23,025 nt of DNA from an uncultured Eubacteriales bacterium (GTDB lineage: Bacteria; Bacillota; Clostridia; Oscillospirales; Oscillospiraceae), in contig UQQF01000032.1 of NCBI GenBank assembly GCA_900543085.1, forward strand, positions 1 to 23,025. Direction: 5' to 3'. The position numbers and the translations under genes were made by a program. The notes below the pieces were generated by a model. It saw nothing but the letters and a program-made list of their open reading frames with translations. It did no database searches and was not told the origin of the DNA. Shown piece after piece: positions 1 to 7,203 of this stretch. The stretch's first letter is position 1; each line of letters opens with the position of its first letter.

Positions 1-30
1 GTCTCCATCGGCCGCTCGCGGCCGGGGGAC
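1..30 (+). terminator. Hairpin followed by TTTATT, possible plus-strand terminator
   Basis: CGGCCG (9-14) pairs with CGGCCG (19-24) around a CTCG loop. The outer bases 1-6 (GTCTCC) pair with 25-30 (GGGGAC) with one wobble and a two-base bulge. TTTATT follows at 31-36. It could end a plus-strand gene lying left of the window, converging with the lipoprotein gene. No such gene is visible here, so the role is inferred. Confidence 0.4.
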
Positions 31-35
31 TTTAT

Positions 36-69
36 TGTCAAAAAAGGCCGTCGAGAGCCTTTTTTGACA
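36..69 (-). terminator. Bidirectional intrinsic terminator after the envelope operon
   Basis: Perfect 13-bp inverted repeat (36-48 with 57-69) with an 8-nt loop. The arms contain A6 on one side and T6 on the other, so either strand gives a hairpin with a U-tract. It lies about 60 bases downstream of the lipoprotein stop codon on the minus strand and is the most typical terminator for that operon. Confidence 0.7.
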
Positions 70-75
70 GTCTCA

Positions 76-104
76 GGCGGCCTGCGCAAATTGCGCAGGC
101 CGCC
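76..104 (-). terminator. GC-rich 14-bp hairpin downstream of the lipoprotein gene
   Basis: Perfect 14-bp arms (76-89 and 91-104) surround a single central A. It sits 22 bases past the lipoprotein stop and just ahead of the A/T-run terminator at 36-69. It lacks its own U-tract, so it may be an RNA 3'-end stabiliser or the first half of a double terminator. Confidence 0.5.
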
Positions 105-126
105 CGCTAAGGCTCCTCGTATATAT

Positions 127-690
127 TTACGCGGCAGTTATCTCCAGGGAGCTCAGGCCATAGCTCTGGTAGAGGCGCACACGCGCGCCTTCGACTGTCC
201 AGTCCTGCCAGGTGCTGCCTGACTCGGACACGCCGTCGCTCTCGCCTACAGGCTCGCCGTAGAGGCGCGTGAGTACCTCGGCGTAGGCCGCGGCGTCAGT
301 CCCGGCGAGGTAAATGGACACGCTGTTGACCTTGCCGTCATCGCCGTAGGTCGTGCCCGGCTCGACGCTCTCGCCGAACAGCTCGGCGGAGTAGATGCGT
401 CCGATGAGGGTCTCGCCGTCGGCCGCTATGTTCTGCTCGCTGCCGCCGAGCGCGTCGGCGCTCTCGGCGTCATCCATCCCAAGCAGGCTGATGCACTCGG
501 CCAGGACGGCCGCGGTCTGGCCGTCAGCGCTGTTTTCCGTCGGCTCGGCGGACGGCTCCGCCGTCGGCTCGGGAGTTTCCTGCGCAGCCGTCGGGCTGGG
601 CGGCAGGGAGACTTCGGCCGTGTCCACTCCGCAGGCCAGCAGGCAGACCGACATGGTTATGGCCGCCAATATAACAAGTACACGCTTCAT
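127..690 (-). CDS. Small lipoprotein with Pro/Thr/Glu-rich linker, function unknown
   Basis: 187 aa. The N-terminus is a lipoprotein signal: MKR, a hydrophobic stretch, then the lipobox LLAC with Cys20 as the predicted lipidated residue. Residues about 28-56 form a low-complexity linker rich in P, T, E and S that would span the cell wall. The remaining ~130 residues form a small acidic domain I do not recognise. The start is supported by GGAGGG eight bases upstream. It is the last gene of a minus-strand run of sigma factor, anti-sigma factor and SGNH hydrolase, 19 nt after the hydrolase, so it is probably co-transcribed and surface-anchored. The role is inferred from position and signal only. 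Confidence 0.8.
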   Translation of the reverse strand: MKRVLVILAAITMSVCLLACGVDTAEVSLPPSPTAAQETPEPTAEPSAEPTENSADGQTAAVLAECISLLGMDDAESADALGGSEQNIAADGETLIGRIYSAELFGESVEPGTTYGDDGKVNSVSIYLAGTDAAAYAEVLTRLYGEPVGESDGVSESGSTWQDWTVEGARVRLYQSYGLSSLEITAA

Positions 691-709
691 ATATACATCC
701 CTCCATGGG

Positions 710-1636
710 TCAGACGGTGTGGGTCCTCAGGTATTCCATCCATATCTTGCAGTACTCGGCCGTCAGGTGCATACCGTCGGGCGTGGCGTCGCTGGGCAGG
801 AAGCCGTTCTCGTCCTGGACTGCCTCGGCCACGTTGAGGTAGTATACGCCCTTCTCCTCGCACATCTCGCACAGAGCCTTTTGCAGGCGCACGACGTTCG
901 CATTGGTATACACCTCGTTGGAGCCGTCCTTCCACTGGCTCACGGGCAGGATGGACTGGACGTAGATGACGGCGTCCGGATGCGTCTCGCGTATGATGTC
1001 TATGATCTGCGCGTAGTAGTCGGCGTACACGCTCTCGTACACCCAGCCCAGCTCGTTCATGCCGAGCATGATGTACACCTTGCCGTAGTCCGCAGCGCGC
1101 AGCGCGTCCGCCACGGTGAGGTATTGTCCGTTCAGGTTGACTATCTGGTCTGTGAACACTCTGTCCACGGAGAGTCCCACGCCGGAGAAGAACCGGGCGT
1201 TGGTCAGTCCCGAGTACATCCTCAGCCCTTCGGTGCGGGAGTCGCCCACGAACACGGCGTCGTCAAAGTATTCGTCGCCCACCGGCTCGCCCTCGGGCAC
1301 GGTGACGGCGAGGTTCGCGCCCACGTCCGCCGCCGTGCCGTTGGCCACATTGCTTCCGCTGCCCGGCGTGGGTTCGGGTTCAGGGCTGGGCGTCTCCGGC
1401 GCCGGGGTCTCGGCCGCAGGCGTCTCCGGGGCTTCGCTCGCCTCGGGCGGCGCACTGGGCTGCTCCGTGGCGGGCGGCGTGGTGGCGGCTCCGCCCCGCC
1501 CCCCGCCGGTGGCGTTTGCCCGGCCGCTGAAGTTCACTGCGAGCGTCGCTGCCATTATCAGCAGCACCAGAGCCGCGAGCGTGGCCTTTACCACGGTCCC
1601 GCCCGAACTGTTGCGCTTCCTGTTCCCGTTTGCCAT
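710..1636 (-). CDS. Membrane-anchored SGNH/GDSL-family hydrolase
   Basis: 308 aa. It has a basic N-terminus and one membrane segment at about residues 15-36, no lipobox, then a Pro/Glu/Thr/Ala-rich linker (about 52-95) and an extracellular catalytic domain. The SGNH signature is visible: block I with FVGDSR (Ser133 nucleophile), Gly in GVGLS (~152-154), Asn194 in LGMNELG, and DGMHL with Asp287 and His290. Family knowledge says these enzymes hydrolyse esters, often acetyl or acyl groups on cell-wall or exported glycans; the substrate here is not readable. It starts six bases after the anti-sigma stop, with AGGA just upstream. The sigma/anti-sigma context suggests an envelope-stress role, which is inference. 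Confidence 0.85.
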   Translation of the reverse strand: MANGNRKRNSSGGTVVKATLAALVLLIMAATLAVNFSGRANATGGGRGGAATTPPATEQPSAPPEASEAPETPAAETPAPETPSPEPEPTPGSGSNVANGTAADVGANLAVTVPEGEPVGDEYFDDAVFVGDSRTEGLRMYSGLTNARFFSGVGLSVDRVFTDQIVNLNGQYLTVADALRAADYGKVYIMLGMNELGWVYESVYADYYAQIIDIIRETHPDAVIYVQSILPVSQWKDGSNEVYTNANVVRLQKALCEMCEEKGVYYLNVAEAVQDENGFLPSDATPDGMHLTAEYCKIWMEYLRTHTV

Positions 1637-1642
1637 CTGTCC

Positions 1643-2470
1643 TCAGTCCTCCGGTATCTCGTCCGCGGAGCCGCCGGCGACGTAGAACTGCTCGTCGCCC
1701 AGCTCGGCCAGCGCCGCCTCGGCCTCGGCCTCGCTCTCAAACTGGCCGATGGTCACGATATACTTCCCGCCGAGCGTCTTTAGCTGGCTGGCGCCCTCGT
1801 TGTAATACTGCTCGCAGAGCAGACCCAGCTGCTCGCTGTAGTCCATGGCGTCGGTGCGCAGGTAGTAGACCGTGCCCTCGCCGCTCTCGGCGTCCTGAGC
1901 GAACGTAAACGCCAGGGTGCCGGGGTCTGCGTACTCCGTCACCTCAAAGCCGTAGCCGCCCTTGAGCACTATCGTAAGGCCGAGCATGGAGTCATCCAGT
2001 ATCATGTTCCTGTACACGTCCTGAACCGCCTCGGCGCTCATGAGGCTGTCGCGTATGGACTCGAAGTCCGCGCCGCGCACGCCGTGCAGCCTGAGCACTA
2101 TCCTGTTGGGGGCGCTGAGGTGCTCGACGGTGTAGTACGGGGCGCTGGCCATGTCGCCGAAGGTCAGCTCCACCCTGTCGCCGGCGGTGTCCGCGCCGAC
2201 CTGCGCGCCGTCGGTCACTTCGCCGCCGGAGCCTATGTGCAGCACGCGGACTATACTCCCCAGCACGGGGATGTCCGCCGCGTAGCTGTACACGGGCATG
2301 ATGTTTGCGCCGGCGAACATTATGCACACCGCGGCCGCCACGCCGGCCAGGGCGTGCTTCAGGCGTCTGGCGGGGACGCGCTTCTCGGCGCGGCTTATGC
2401 CCGCATCTATCGCAGACTCAAGCTCCGCCGGAACGGGGATGCTGTCATATCTGGCTTTTCCTGCGTTCAT
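1643..2470 (-). CDS. Transmembrane anti-sigma factor, DUF4179-like, with AMIN-like and SPOR-like parts
   Basis: 275 aa. The cytoplasmic N-terminus (1-38) carries the PVPAELESAIDAGI stretch typical of DUF4179-type anti-sigma proteins. A single membrane helix spans about 39-57. The segment YSYAADIPVLGSIVRVL (61-77) matches the post-membrane pattern of that family. About 98-190 resembles an AMIN domain (PNRIVLRLHGVRG core), and about 236-257 (KYIVTIGQFESEAEAEAAL) resembles a SPOR repeat; both folds are peptidoglycan-linked in known proteins. The start codon overlaps the sigma stop as ATGA, implying translational coupling. The anti-sigma role is strong from pairing; the two outer domain calls are my reading of pattern only. 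Confidence 0.75.
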   Translation of the reverse strand: MNAGKARYDSIPVPAELESAIDAGISRAEKRVPARRLKHALAGVAAAVCIMFAGANIMPVYSYAADIPVLGSIVRVLHIGSGGEVTDGAQVGADTAGDRVELTFGDMASAPYYTVEHLSAPNRIVLRLHGVRGADFESIRDSLMSAEAVQDVYRNMILDDSMLGLTIVLKGGYGFEVTEYADPGTLAFTFAQDAESGEGTVYYLRTDAMDYSEQLGLLCEQYYNEGASQLKTLGGKYIVTIGQFESEAEAEAALAELGDEQFYVAGGSADEIPED

Positions 2471-2958
2471 TTCTGATCTCCTTCCTCCAGGTACGCACGC
2501 AGCTTGCGCAGCGCGCGGTACACGCGAGTTTTCACTGTCGTCTCCGGCTCGCCGAGTATGCGCGCGATGTCCGCAAACGGGAGCTCCTCGAAAAACCTGA
2601 GAGTGACACAGGTTCTGTCGCGCTCGGGCAATATGTCCAGGGCGTCGTACAGATCCAGCGTATCCTCACAGCGCAGCTGCTCATCCGAGACCGCCTCCGT
2701 CTCCGGCGCCGCATCCTCGAGACTTACGACGCGGGAGCTTTTGCGCACGAGATCTATCGCGCAGTTGACGACGATGCGCGTCATCCAGGTTCGGAAGAAC
2801 TCCGGCGAGCGCAGGGTGTGCAGCTCCTTCAGTCCGCGATAGGCGGACTCGGAAACTATGTCCAGCGCGTCGTGCTCGTTCTTCACGTAGGAATAGGCCA
2901 GCCTGTAGTACCTGGCTCTGTCGTCTTGCAGACGCTGCGCAAATTCGCGCTTATCCAT
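2467..2958 (-). CDS. ECF-type RNA polymerase sigma factor
   Basis: 163 aa, usual for group 4 (ECF) sigma factors. Region 2 covers about 8-75 (YYRLAYSYVKNEHDALDIV, then FRTWMTRIVVNCAIDLVRK). Region 4 covers about 100-158, with a helix-turn-helix at LPFADIARILGEPETTVKTRVYRALRKL. Regions 1.1 and 3 are absent, as expected. It directs polymerase to a small regulon and is held inactive by the overlapping downstream anti-sigma protein. A GCGGCA/TGCCGC hairpin (2980-2994) lies just upstream of a modest AGGTG ribosome site. Upstream, GGAAAA (3049-3054) and CGTC (3028-3031), 17 nt apart on the minus strand, could be an autoregulatory ECF promoter; this is weakly supported. Confidence 0.9.
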   Translation of the reverse strand: MDKREFAQRLQDDRARYYRLAYSYVKNEHDALDIVSESAYRGLKELHTLRSPEFFRTWMTRIVVNCAIDLVRKSSRVVSLEDAAPETEAVSDEQLRCEDTLDLYDALDILPERDRTCVTLRFFEELPFADIARILGEPETTVKTRVYRALRKLRAYLEEGDQK

Positions 2959-2979
2959 GCTCGGCTCACCTCGCTTTCG

Positions 2980-2994
2980 GCGGCATCCTGCCGC
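2980..2994 (-). other. Hairpin in the leader of the sigma-factor mRNA
   Basis: GCGGCA (2980-2985) and TGCCGC (2989-2994) pair around a 3-nt loop, about 20 bases before the sigma start codon. The 2959-3122 gap otherwise holds the rplQ terminator and possible sigma promoter elements. Confidence 0.4.
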
Positions 2995-3063
2995 TTCTGT
3001 ATATTAGACGTTCCCGGCGCGCAAAAAGACGCAGCAAACGGCAAGAATTTTTCCGGCGCGGAC

Positions 3064-3098
3064 AAAAAACCGCCCCGGAGCTTTTGCTCCGAGGCGGT
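3064..3098 (-). terminator. Intrinsic terminator of the ribosomal supercluster
   Basis: On the minus strand a 13-bp stem (3098-3086 with 3081-3069) closes a 4-nt loop and is followed by U6. One pair is U-G in minus-strand RNA but C-A in plus-strand RNA, so the structure is built for minus-strand transcription. It begins 24 bases after the rplQ stop. Confidence 0.9.
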
Positions 3099-3122
3099 GC
3101 TGTTTCAGCGGATAGACTCCGT

Positions 3123-3464
3123 TCAGACCAGCTCGATGACGGCCATCTCGGCGCCGTCGCCGCGGCGGGGTCCGATGCGGGTGACGCGGGTGTAGCCGCC
3201 GGTGCGGTCGGTGTACTTCTCAGCGAGCTCGTTGAAAGCCTTGTGAGCCACGTCCTCGCGGGTGATAAAGCTGAGAGCCTGGCGGTAAGACGCCATGTCC
3301 TTCTGCTTGCCAAGGGATATCATCTTCTCGGCAAGGGGCTGAATCTCCTTGGCGCGGGTGTAGGTAGTCTCCATGCGGCCGCGGTCGAGAAGATCCGTGA
3401 CCTGCTGACGGAGCATAGCCATACGCGCGTCAGTCGGCTTGCCAAGCTTCCTGGTTCCGGGCAT
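3123..3464 (-). CDS. rplQ: 50S ribosomal protein L17
   Basis: 113 aa, the usual length for bacterial L17, which binds 23S rRNA near the exit-tunnel region of the large subunit. The family pattern is clear: MPGTRKLGKPTDARMAMLRQ at the start, the ARE/AKEIQPLAEKMI helix, and a C-terminal Gly-Gly-Tyr-Thr-Arg followed by a basic strand. It is the last gene of the supercluster, as in most Firmicutes, 13 nt after rpoA. The rpoA stop codon TAA runs into its GGAGG site. A strong terminator follows. Confidence 0.97.
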   Translation of the reverse strand: MPGTRKLGKPTDARMAMLRQQVTDLLDRGRMETTYTRAKEIQPLAEKMISLGKQKDMASYRQALSFITREDVAHKAFNELAEKYTDRTGGYTRVTRIGPRRGDGAEMAVIELV

Positions 3465-3477
3465 ATTGGTTTCCTCC

Positions 3478-4428
3478 TTACTGGTTGTCGTCGCTGGCCA
3501 GGCTGAGTCCCATCATTGCGAGCTTGTGCTCGACTTCCTCCAGGGACTTGCGGCCGAGGTTACGGACCTTGATCATCTCGTCCTGAGTCTTGCTGATGAG
3601 GTCCTCGACGGTGTTGATGTTGGCGCGCTTGAGGCAGTTGAAGCTGCGCACCGAGAGGTCAAGCTCCTCGATGGTCATCTCCAGCACCTTGTCGCGCTGG
3701 GTCTCGACCTTCTCAACCACCGTGGAGCGGTTGCCGATGCTGTCGGACAGGTCGGTGAACAGCGTGAAGTGGTCGACCAGTATCTTCGCGCCCAGCGACA
3801 CGGCGTCGCGGGGGGAGATGGTCTTGTCCGTCCAGACCTCGAGGGTAAGCTTATCGAAGTCCGTCTGGTTGCCAACGCGGGTATTCTCCACGGCGTAGTT
3901 GACCTTGAGCACAGGCGTGTAAATAGAGTCCACGGGGATGGTGCCTATCACCTGCTGAGAACCCTTGTTCTTGTCCGCCGGAACATAGCCCCTGCCGTGG
4001 TCTATCGTCAGTTCGATAGACAGCGAGGCGTCAGGACCGAGGGTGGCGAGGTGCAGCTCAGGGTTGAGTATCTCGACCTCGCTGTCGGCCTTGATGTCCC
4101 CAGCCGTCACTTCGCACTCGCCCGAGGCCTCGATGTAGACGGTCTTGGGCTCGTCGGAGTGCAGACGCGCTATGATACGCTTTATATTCAGGACTATCTC
4201 GGTGACGTCTTCCTTGACGCCAGGGATGGTGGAAAACTCATGCTGCACGCCGGCGATACGTATGCTCGTTACCGCCGTGCCGGGCAGAGAGGAGAGGAGC
4301 ACTCGGCGCAGGGAGTTGCCCAAAGTCGTGCCGTAGCCGCGCTCCAGCGGTTCAATGACATACTTGCCATACGAATCGTCCGTCGGAGACTCGATGCACT
4401 CGATGCGCGGCTTTTCAATTTCAATCAT
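3478..4428 (-). CDS. rpoA: DNA-directed RNA polymerase subunit alpha
   Basis: 316 aa, normal length. The alpha-NTD (about 1-230) contains [21 protein letters not shown], the dimerisation motif that starts polymerase assembly. The alpha-CTD (about 250-312) has the [20 protein letters not shown] helix-hairpin-helix that contacts UP elements and activators. An 82-nt gap separates it from rpsD; that gap holds a small GCGCC/GGCGC hairpin and a GGAGGG ribosome site 11 nt before ATG. Placement after rpsD and before rplQ is the standard alpha operon order, coupling polymerase and ribosome synthesis. Confidence 0.98.
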   Translation of the reverse strand: MIEIEKPRIECIESPTDDSYGKYVIEPLERGYGTTLGNSLRRVLLSSLPGTAVTSIRIAGVQHEFSTIPGVKEDVTEIVLNIKRIIARLHSDEPKTVYIEASGECEVTAGDIKADSEVEILNPELHLATLGPDASLSIELTIDHGRGYVPADKNKGSQQVIGTIPVDSIYTPVLKVNYAVENTRVGNQTDFDKLTLEVWTDKTISPRDAVSLGAKILVDHFTLFTDLSDSIGNRSTVVEKVETQRDKVLEMTIEELDLSVRSFNCLKRANINTVEDLISKTQDEMIKVRNLGRKSLEEVEHKLAMMGLSLASDDNQ

Positions 4429-4510
4429 GTGCGAAATAACCCTCCTTATTTATTGTGGCGCCCCTACAAAGGCGCGCGGTTTGCAGCTTACCAATTTGAG
4501 GGTTTACCGA

Positions 4511-5110
4511 TTACTTGGAATAGAGCTCGACGATGAGGTGCTCCTCCACCGGGAGGGTCACGTCCTCGCGCGTCGGGATGGCGACGACCTTGGCGATCAT
4601 GTTCGCGGCGTCAAACTCCAGCCACTTGGGCGGCTGACGGAAGGCGTTGGCCTCCACGTTGTCCTTTATCTTTTCAAGATTGCGGCTCGACTCCTTGGGG
4701 GCGATGACCATGCCCGGCTTCACCTGGAAGCTGGGGATGTTCACGCGGCGGCCGTTCACGGTGAAGTGTCCGTGGTTGACGAGCTGCCTGGCCTCGCGCC
4801 TGGTGGTGGCGAAGCCGAGCAGGAAGATGACGTTGTCAAGCCTGCGCTCGACAAGGCTCAGCAGGTTGTCACCGGTCTTGCCGGGCATGCGGGCGGCCTT
4901 CTCATAGTAAGCGTGGAACTGCTTTTCCATGATGCCGTACACAAACTTGACCTTCTGCTTCTCCTGCAGCTGGGTGGCATACTCGCTCTTTTTGCGGCGA
5001 ACCTGGCTGTTCTGGTGGCGGTTGCTCTCCTTCTTGTAGTAGCCCATGGTGGCAGGAGAAATGCCCAGCGCACGGCAGCGCTTGGCTATAGGCTGCATAT
5101 TCTTTGCCAT
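4511..5110 (-). CDS. rpsD: 30S ribosomal protein S4
   Basis: 199 aa. S4 nucleates 30S assembly by binding the 16S 5' domain and lines the mRNA entry channel with S3 and S5. The N-terminal domain runs to about residue 88. The S4 RNA-binding domain follows (RLDNVIFLLGFATTRREARQLVNHGHFTVNG). The N-terminal zinc ligands of some S4 proteins are absent, with only one Cys near the start, so this is the zinc-free form. Its location between rpsK and rpoA differs from Bacillus subtilis, where rpsD is separate, and fits Clostridia. In other bacteria S4 autoregulates its operon; no S4 site was identified here. Confidence 0.97.
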   Translation of the reverse strand: MAKNMQPIAKRCRALGISPATMGYYKKESNRHQNSQVRRKKSEYATQLQEKQKVKFVYGIMEKQFHAYYEKAARMPGKTGDNLLSLVERRLDNVIFLLGFATTRREARQLVNHGHFTVNGRRVNIPSFQVKPGMVIAPKESSRNLEKIKDNVEANAFRQPPKWLEFDAANMIAKVVAIPTREDVTLPVEEHLIVELYSK

Positions 5111-5131
5111 TTTGTATTCCTCCTCCTTCTC

Positions 5132-5527
5132 TTACACGCGGCGGCGCTTCGGCGGACGGCAGCCGTTGTGCGGGATGGGCGTTACGTCCTTTATCATAGT
5201 GACCTCGAGACCGGCGGTCTGGAGGGCGCGGATGGCGGCCTCACGTCCCGAGCCGGGTCCCTTGACAAAGACCTCGACGGTCTTCAGGCCATGCTCCATG
5301 GCGGCCTTGGCGGCCGTCTCGGCGGCGGTCTGAGCGGCAAACGGGGTGCTCTTTTTGCTGCCGCGGAAGCCCATGCCGCCGGCGGAAGCCCAGGAGATGG
5401 CGTTGCCGTTGGTGTCGGTGATGGTCACCATGGTGTTGTTGAAGCTGGAGCTGATATGCACGGCTCCCTTTTCAATATTCTTACGCTCTCTGCGGCGAGT
5501 GCGTACCTTCTTCTTAGGTGCTGCCAT
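5132..5527 (-). CDS. rpsK: 30S ribosomal protein S11
   Basis: 131 aa. S11 sits on the 30S platform near the Shine-Dalgarno helix. Recognisable segments are the basic N-terminal tail, [18 protein letters not shown], the [18 protein letters not shown] core, and the conserved C-terminus with [18 protein letters not shown]. It lies 14 nt downstream of rpsM with a GGGAGGG ribosome site, and 21 nt before rpsD with a GGAGGAGG site. Confidence 0.98.
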   Translation of the reverse strand: MAAPKKKVRTRRRERKNIEKGAVHISSSFNNTMVTITDTNGNAISWASAGGMGFRGSKKSTPFAAQTAAETAAKAAMEHGLKTVEVFVKGPGSGREAAIRALQTAGLEVTMIKDVTPIPHNGCRPPKRRRV

Positions 5528-5541
5528 TACATATCCCTCCC

Positions 5542-5910
5542 TTACTTCTTCTTATTGGCTATGGTGCGCTTCGGACCCTTGCGGGTACGGGCGTTGGTCT
5601 TGCTGCGCTGGCCGCGGACGGGCAGTCCCTTCCTGTGGCGCAGGCCGCGGTAAGAGCCAATCTCGGTAAGGCGCTTGATGTCGAGCGCGACGCTGCGGCG
5701 CAGGTCGCCTTCGACGACGTAGTTGTGATCTATGCACTCACGGATCTTGGCCTCTTCCTCGTCGGTGAGATCCTTCACGCGGGTGTCGGGGTTAATTCCA
5801 GTGGCCTCGAGAATTTTTTTCGCGCTGGTTCTGCCGATACCGTAGACATAGGTGAGGCCGATCTCTATCCTCTTGTCCTTGGGCAGGTCAACGCCGGCTA
5901 TACGTGCCAT
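5542..5910 (-). CDS. rpsM: 30S ribosomal protein S13
   Basis: 122 aa from the ATG giving [14 protein letters not shown], the family-typical start. A TTG nine bases upstream (5919) would add three residues and sits closer to an AAAGGA site, so the start is slightly uncertain. S13 contacts P-site tRNA and the B1 intersubunit bridges. The helix-two-turn-helix ([14 protein letters not shown] region, about 15-50) and the basic tail ending in NKKK are present. It opens the classic alpha set after a 121-nt gap from rpmJ that contains a strong hairpin. Confidence 0.96.
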   Translation of the reverse strand: MARIAGVDLPKDKRIEIGLTYVYGIGRTSAKKILEATGINPDTRVKDLTDEEEAKIRECIDHNYVVEGDLRRSVALDIKRLTEIGSYRGLRHRKGLPVRGQRSKTNARTRKGPKRTIANKKK

Positions 5911-5970
5911 CTTTTGCAATCATTCCTTTCAATGATTTCTCCGCGATTTTTTCTTAGCGAAGGCTTAATT

Positions 5971-6002
5971 CCCGCCGGAGGGGAGCCTCCGTTACTCGCG
6001 GG
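5971..6002 (-). other. Intercistronic hairpin between rpmJ and rpsM
   Basis: CGGAGG (5976-5981) pairs with CCTCCG (5986-5991) around a GGAG loop. CCCGC (5971-5975) pairs with GCGGG (5998-6002) beyond a six-base bulge. No U-tract follows in the minus direction, so it is unlikely to terminate. It could be an RNA-processing site or an S4/S13-type translational operator; the function is inferred from position only. Confidence 0.5.
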
Positions 6003-6031
6003 GTAATGCTATGTGGGGGATGCTTTGTCAC

Positions 6032-6145
6032 TCAGCCCTGACGCTGCTTGTGCTTGGGATTCTCGCAGATCACCATGACCTTGCCATGGCGCTTGATAAT
6101 CTTGCACTTCTCGCACATGGGCTTGACAGAAGGCCTGACTTTCAT
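6032..6145 (-). CDS. rpmJ: 50S ribosomal protein L36 (zinc form)
   Basis: 37 aa, beginning [19 protein letters not shown] and ending KHKQRQG. The zinc ribbon ligands Cys11, Cys14, Cys27 and His32 are all present, so this is the C+ paralogue. An AGGAGG site lies upstream of the ATG. L36 is the smallest 50S protein and stabilises 23S rRNA near the factor-binding region. Position between infA and rpsM is the standard Firmicutes order. Confidence 0.97.
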   Translation of the reverse strand: MKVRPSVKPMCEKCKIIKRHGKVMVICENPKHKQRQG

Positions 6146-6198
6146 TCTAAGTTCCTCCTATTCAAAGGCTGTGCCTTGGAGCGGCCTTGCGGCGCTCG

Positions 6199-6417
6199 TT
6201 ATTTGGATCTCCAGGTTATGCGGCCTCGGGTGAGGTCATAGGGGCTCATCTGAACCGTGACCTTGTCGCCCGGGAGTATGCGGATGAAGTTCATACGGAG
6301 CTTACCGGAGATGTGAGCCAGTATTATGTGGCCGCCTCCGATGTCGACGTTGAACATCGTATTGGGCAGGGATTCGACAACCGTGCCCTCAAGCTCGATC
6401 ACATCGTCTTTCGCCAA
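6199..6417 (-). CDS. infA: Translation initiation factor IF-1, UUG start
   Basis: 72 aa, the canonical length. It forms a single S1-like OB fold: [20 protein letters not shown], then [25 protein letters not shown] and the [10 protein letters not shown] end. IF-1 occupies the 30S A site and helps IF-2 and IF-3 check start codons. The start codon is TTG (6415-6417), eight bases after a strong AGGAGG; no ATG or GTG would give the conserved N-terminus. It lies 24 nt after map and 53 nt before rpmJ. Confidence 0.97.
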   Translation of the reverse strand: MAKDDVIELEGTVVESLPNTMFNVDIGGGHIILAHISGKLRMNFIRILPGDKVTVQMSPYDLTRGRITWRSK

Positions 6418-6441
6418 AATCTCTACCTCCTCGCGTTGGCG

Positions 6442-7200
6442 TCAAATGTCCTCTGCCATCGTCAGGATCTCGGGCTCGCCGTCGGTTATGAGTATCGTGT
6501 TCTCATAGTGAGCCGACAGCTTGCCGTCTGCCGTGACGACAGTCCATTCGTTGTCCAGCACCCTCACGTCGAAGGTGCCCGCGTTGACCATAGGCTCTAT
6601 TGCGATGGTCATGCCCTTTACCAGCCGCGGACCGTGTCCCGGTTCGCCGTAATTGGGTACCTCCGGCTCCTCGTGGAGCTGGGCGCCCACGCCGTGGCCG
6701 ACGTAGGAGCGCACAACGGAGTAGCCATGGCTTTCAACGTATTCCTGTATGGCGTGGCCTATGTCCGAGACACGGTAGCCTACGCGGGCAAACTTGATGC
6801 CCTCGAAAAAGCTCTGCCGCGTCACGGCTATCAGATCCTGCGCCTCCGGCGTTATCTCGCCGCAGGGGTACGTCCCGGCACAGTCGCCGGTGAAGCCGTT
6901 GATCTTCGCGCCGACATCCACGCTGACTATGTCGCCGTCGTGGATAACGCGGGCGCCCGGTATGCCGTGTATTACCTCGTCGTTCACGGAGATACACGCG
7001 CTGGCCGGGAAGCCGCCGTAGTTGAGGAAGGTCGGCGTCGCGCCGTTCTTGACGATATACCTGTGAATCTCGCGGTCGAGCTCCTTTGTGGTCACTCCGG
7101 CTGCGATGCCCTGCCTGGCGATGGTTCTCGCCCCGGCGGTGATCCTGCCGGCCACGCGCATAAGCTCGATCTCGCGTGCTGATTTGATAACTATGGGCAT
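6442..7200 (-). CDS. map: Type I methionine aminopeptidase
   Basis: 252 aa. This cytosolic metalloenzyme removes N-terminal Met from nascent proteins. All expected active-site residues can be placed: His78 (HGIPG), metal ligands Asp95 (VSVDVGA) and Asp106 (FTGDCAGTY), His169 (VGHGVG), Glu202 (TIAIEPM) and Glu233 (AHYENTIL). The pita-bread core spans the whole protein. There is no N-terminal zinc or SH3 extension, so this is the short type Ia. It begins three bases after the adk stop and is followed directly by infA without the KOW-domain gene some Clostridia have between them. Confidence 0.98.
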   Translation of the reverse strand: MPIVIKSAREIELMRVAGRITAGARTIARQGIAAGVTTKELDREIHRYIVKNGATPTFLNYGGFPASACISVNDEVIHGIPGARVIHDGDIVSVDVGAKINGFTGDCAGTYPCGEITPEAQDLIAVTRQSFFEGIKFARVGYRVSDIGHAIQEYVESHGYSVVRSYVGHGVGAQLHEEPEVPNYGEPGHGPRLVKGMTIAIEPMVNAGTFDVRVLDNEWTVVTADGKLSAHYENTILITDGEPEILTMAEDI

Positions 7201-7203
7201 AGG

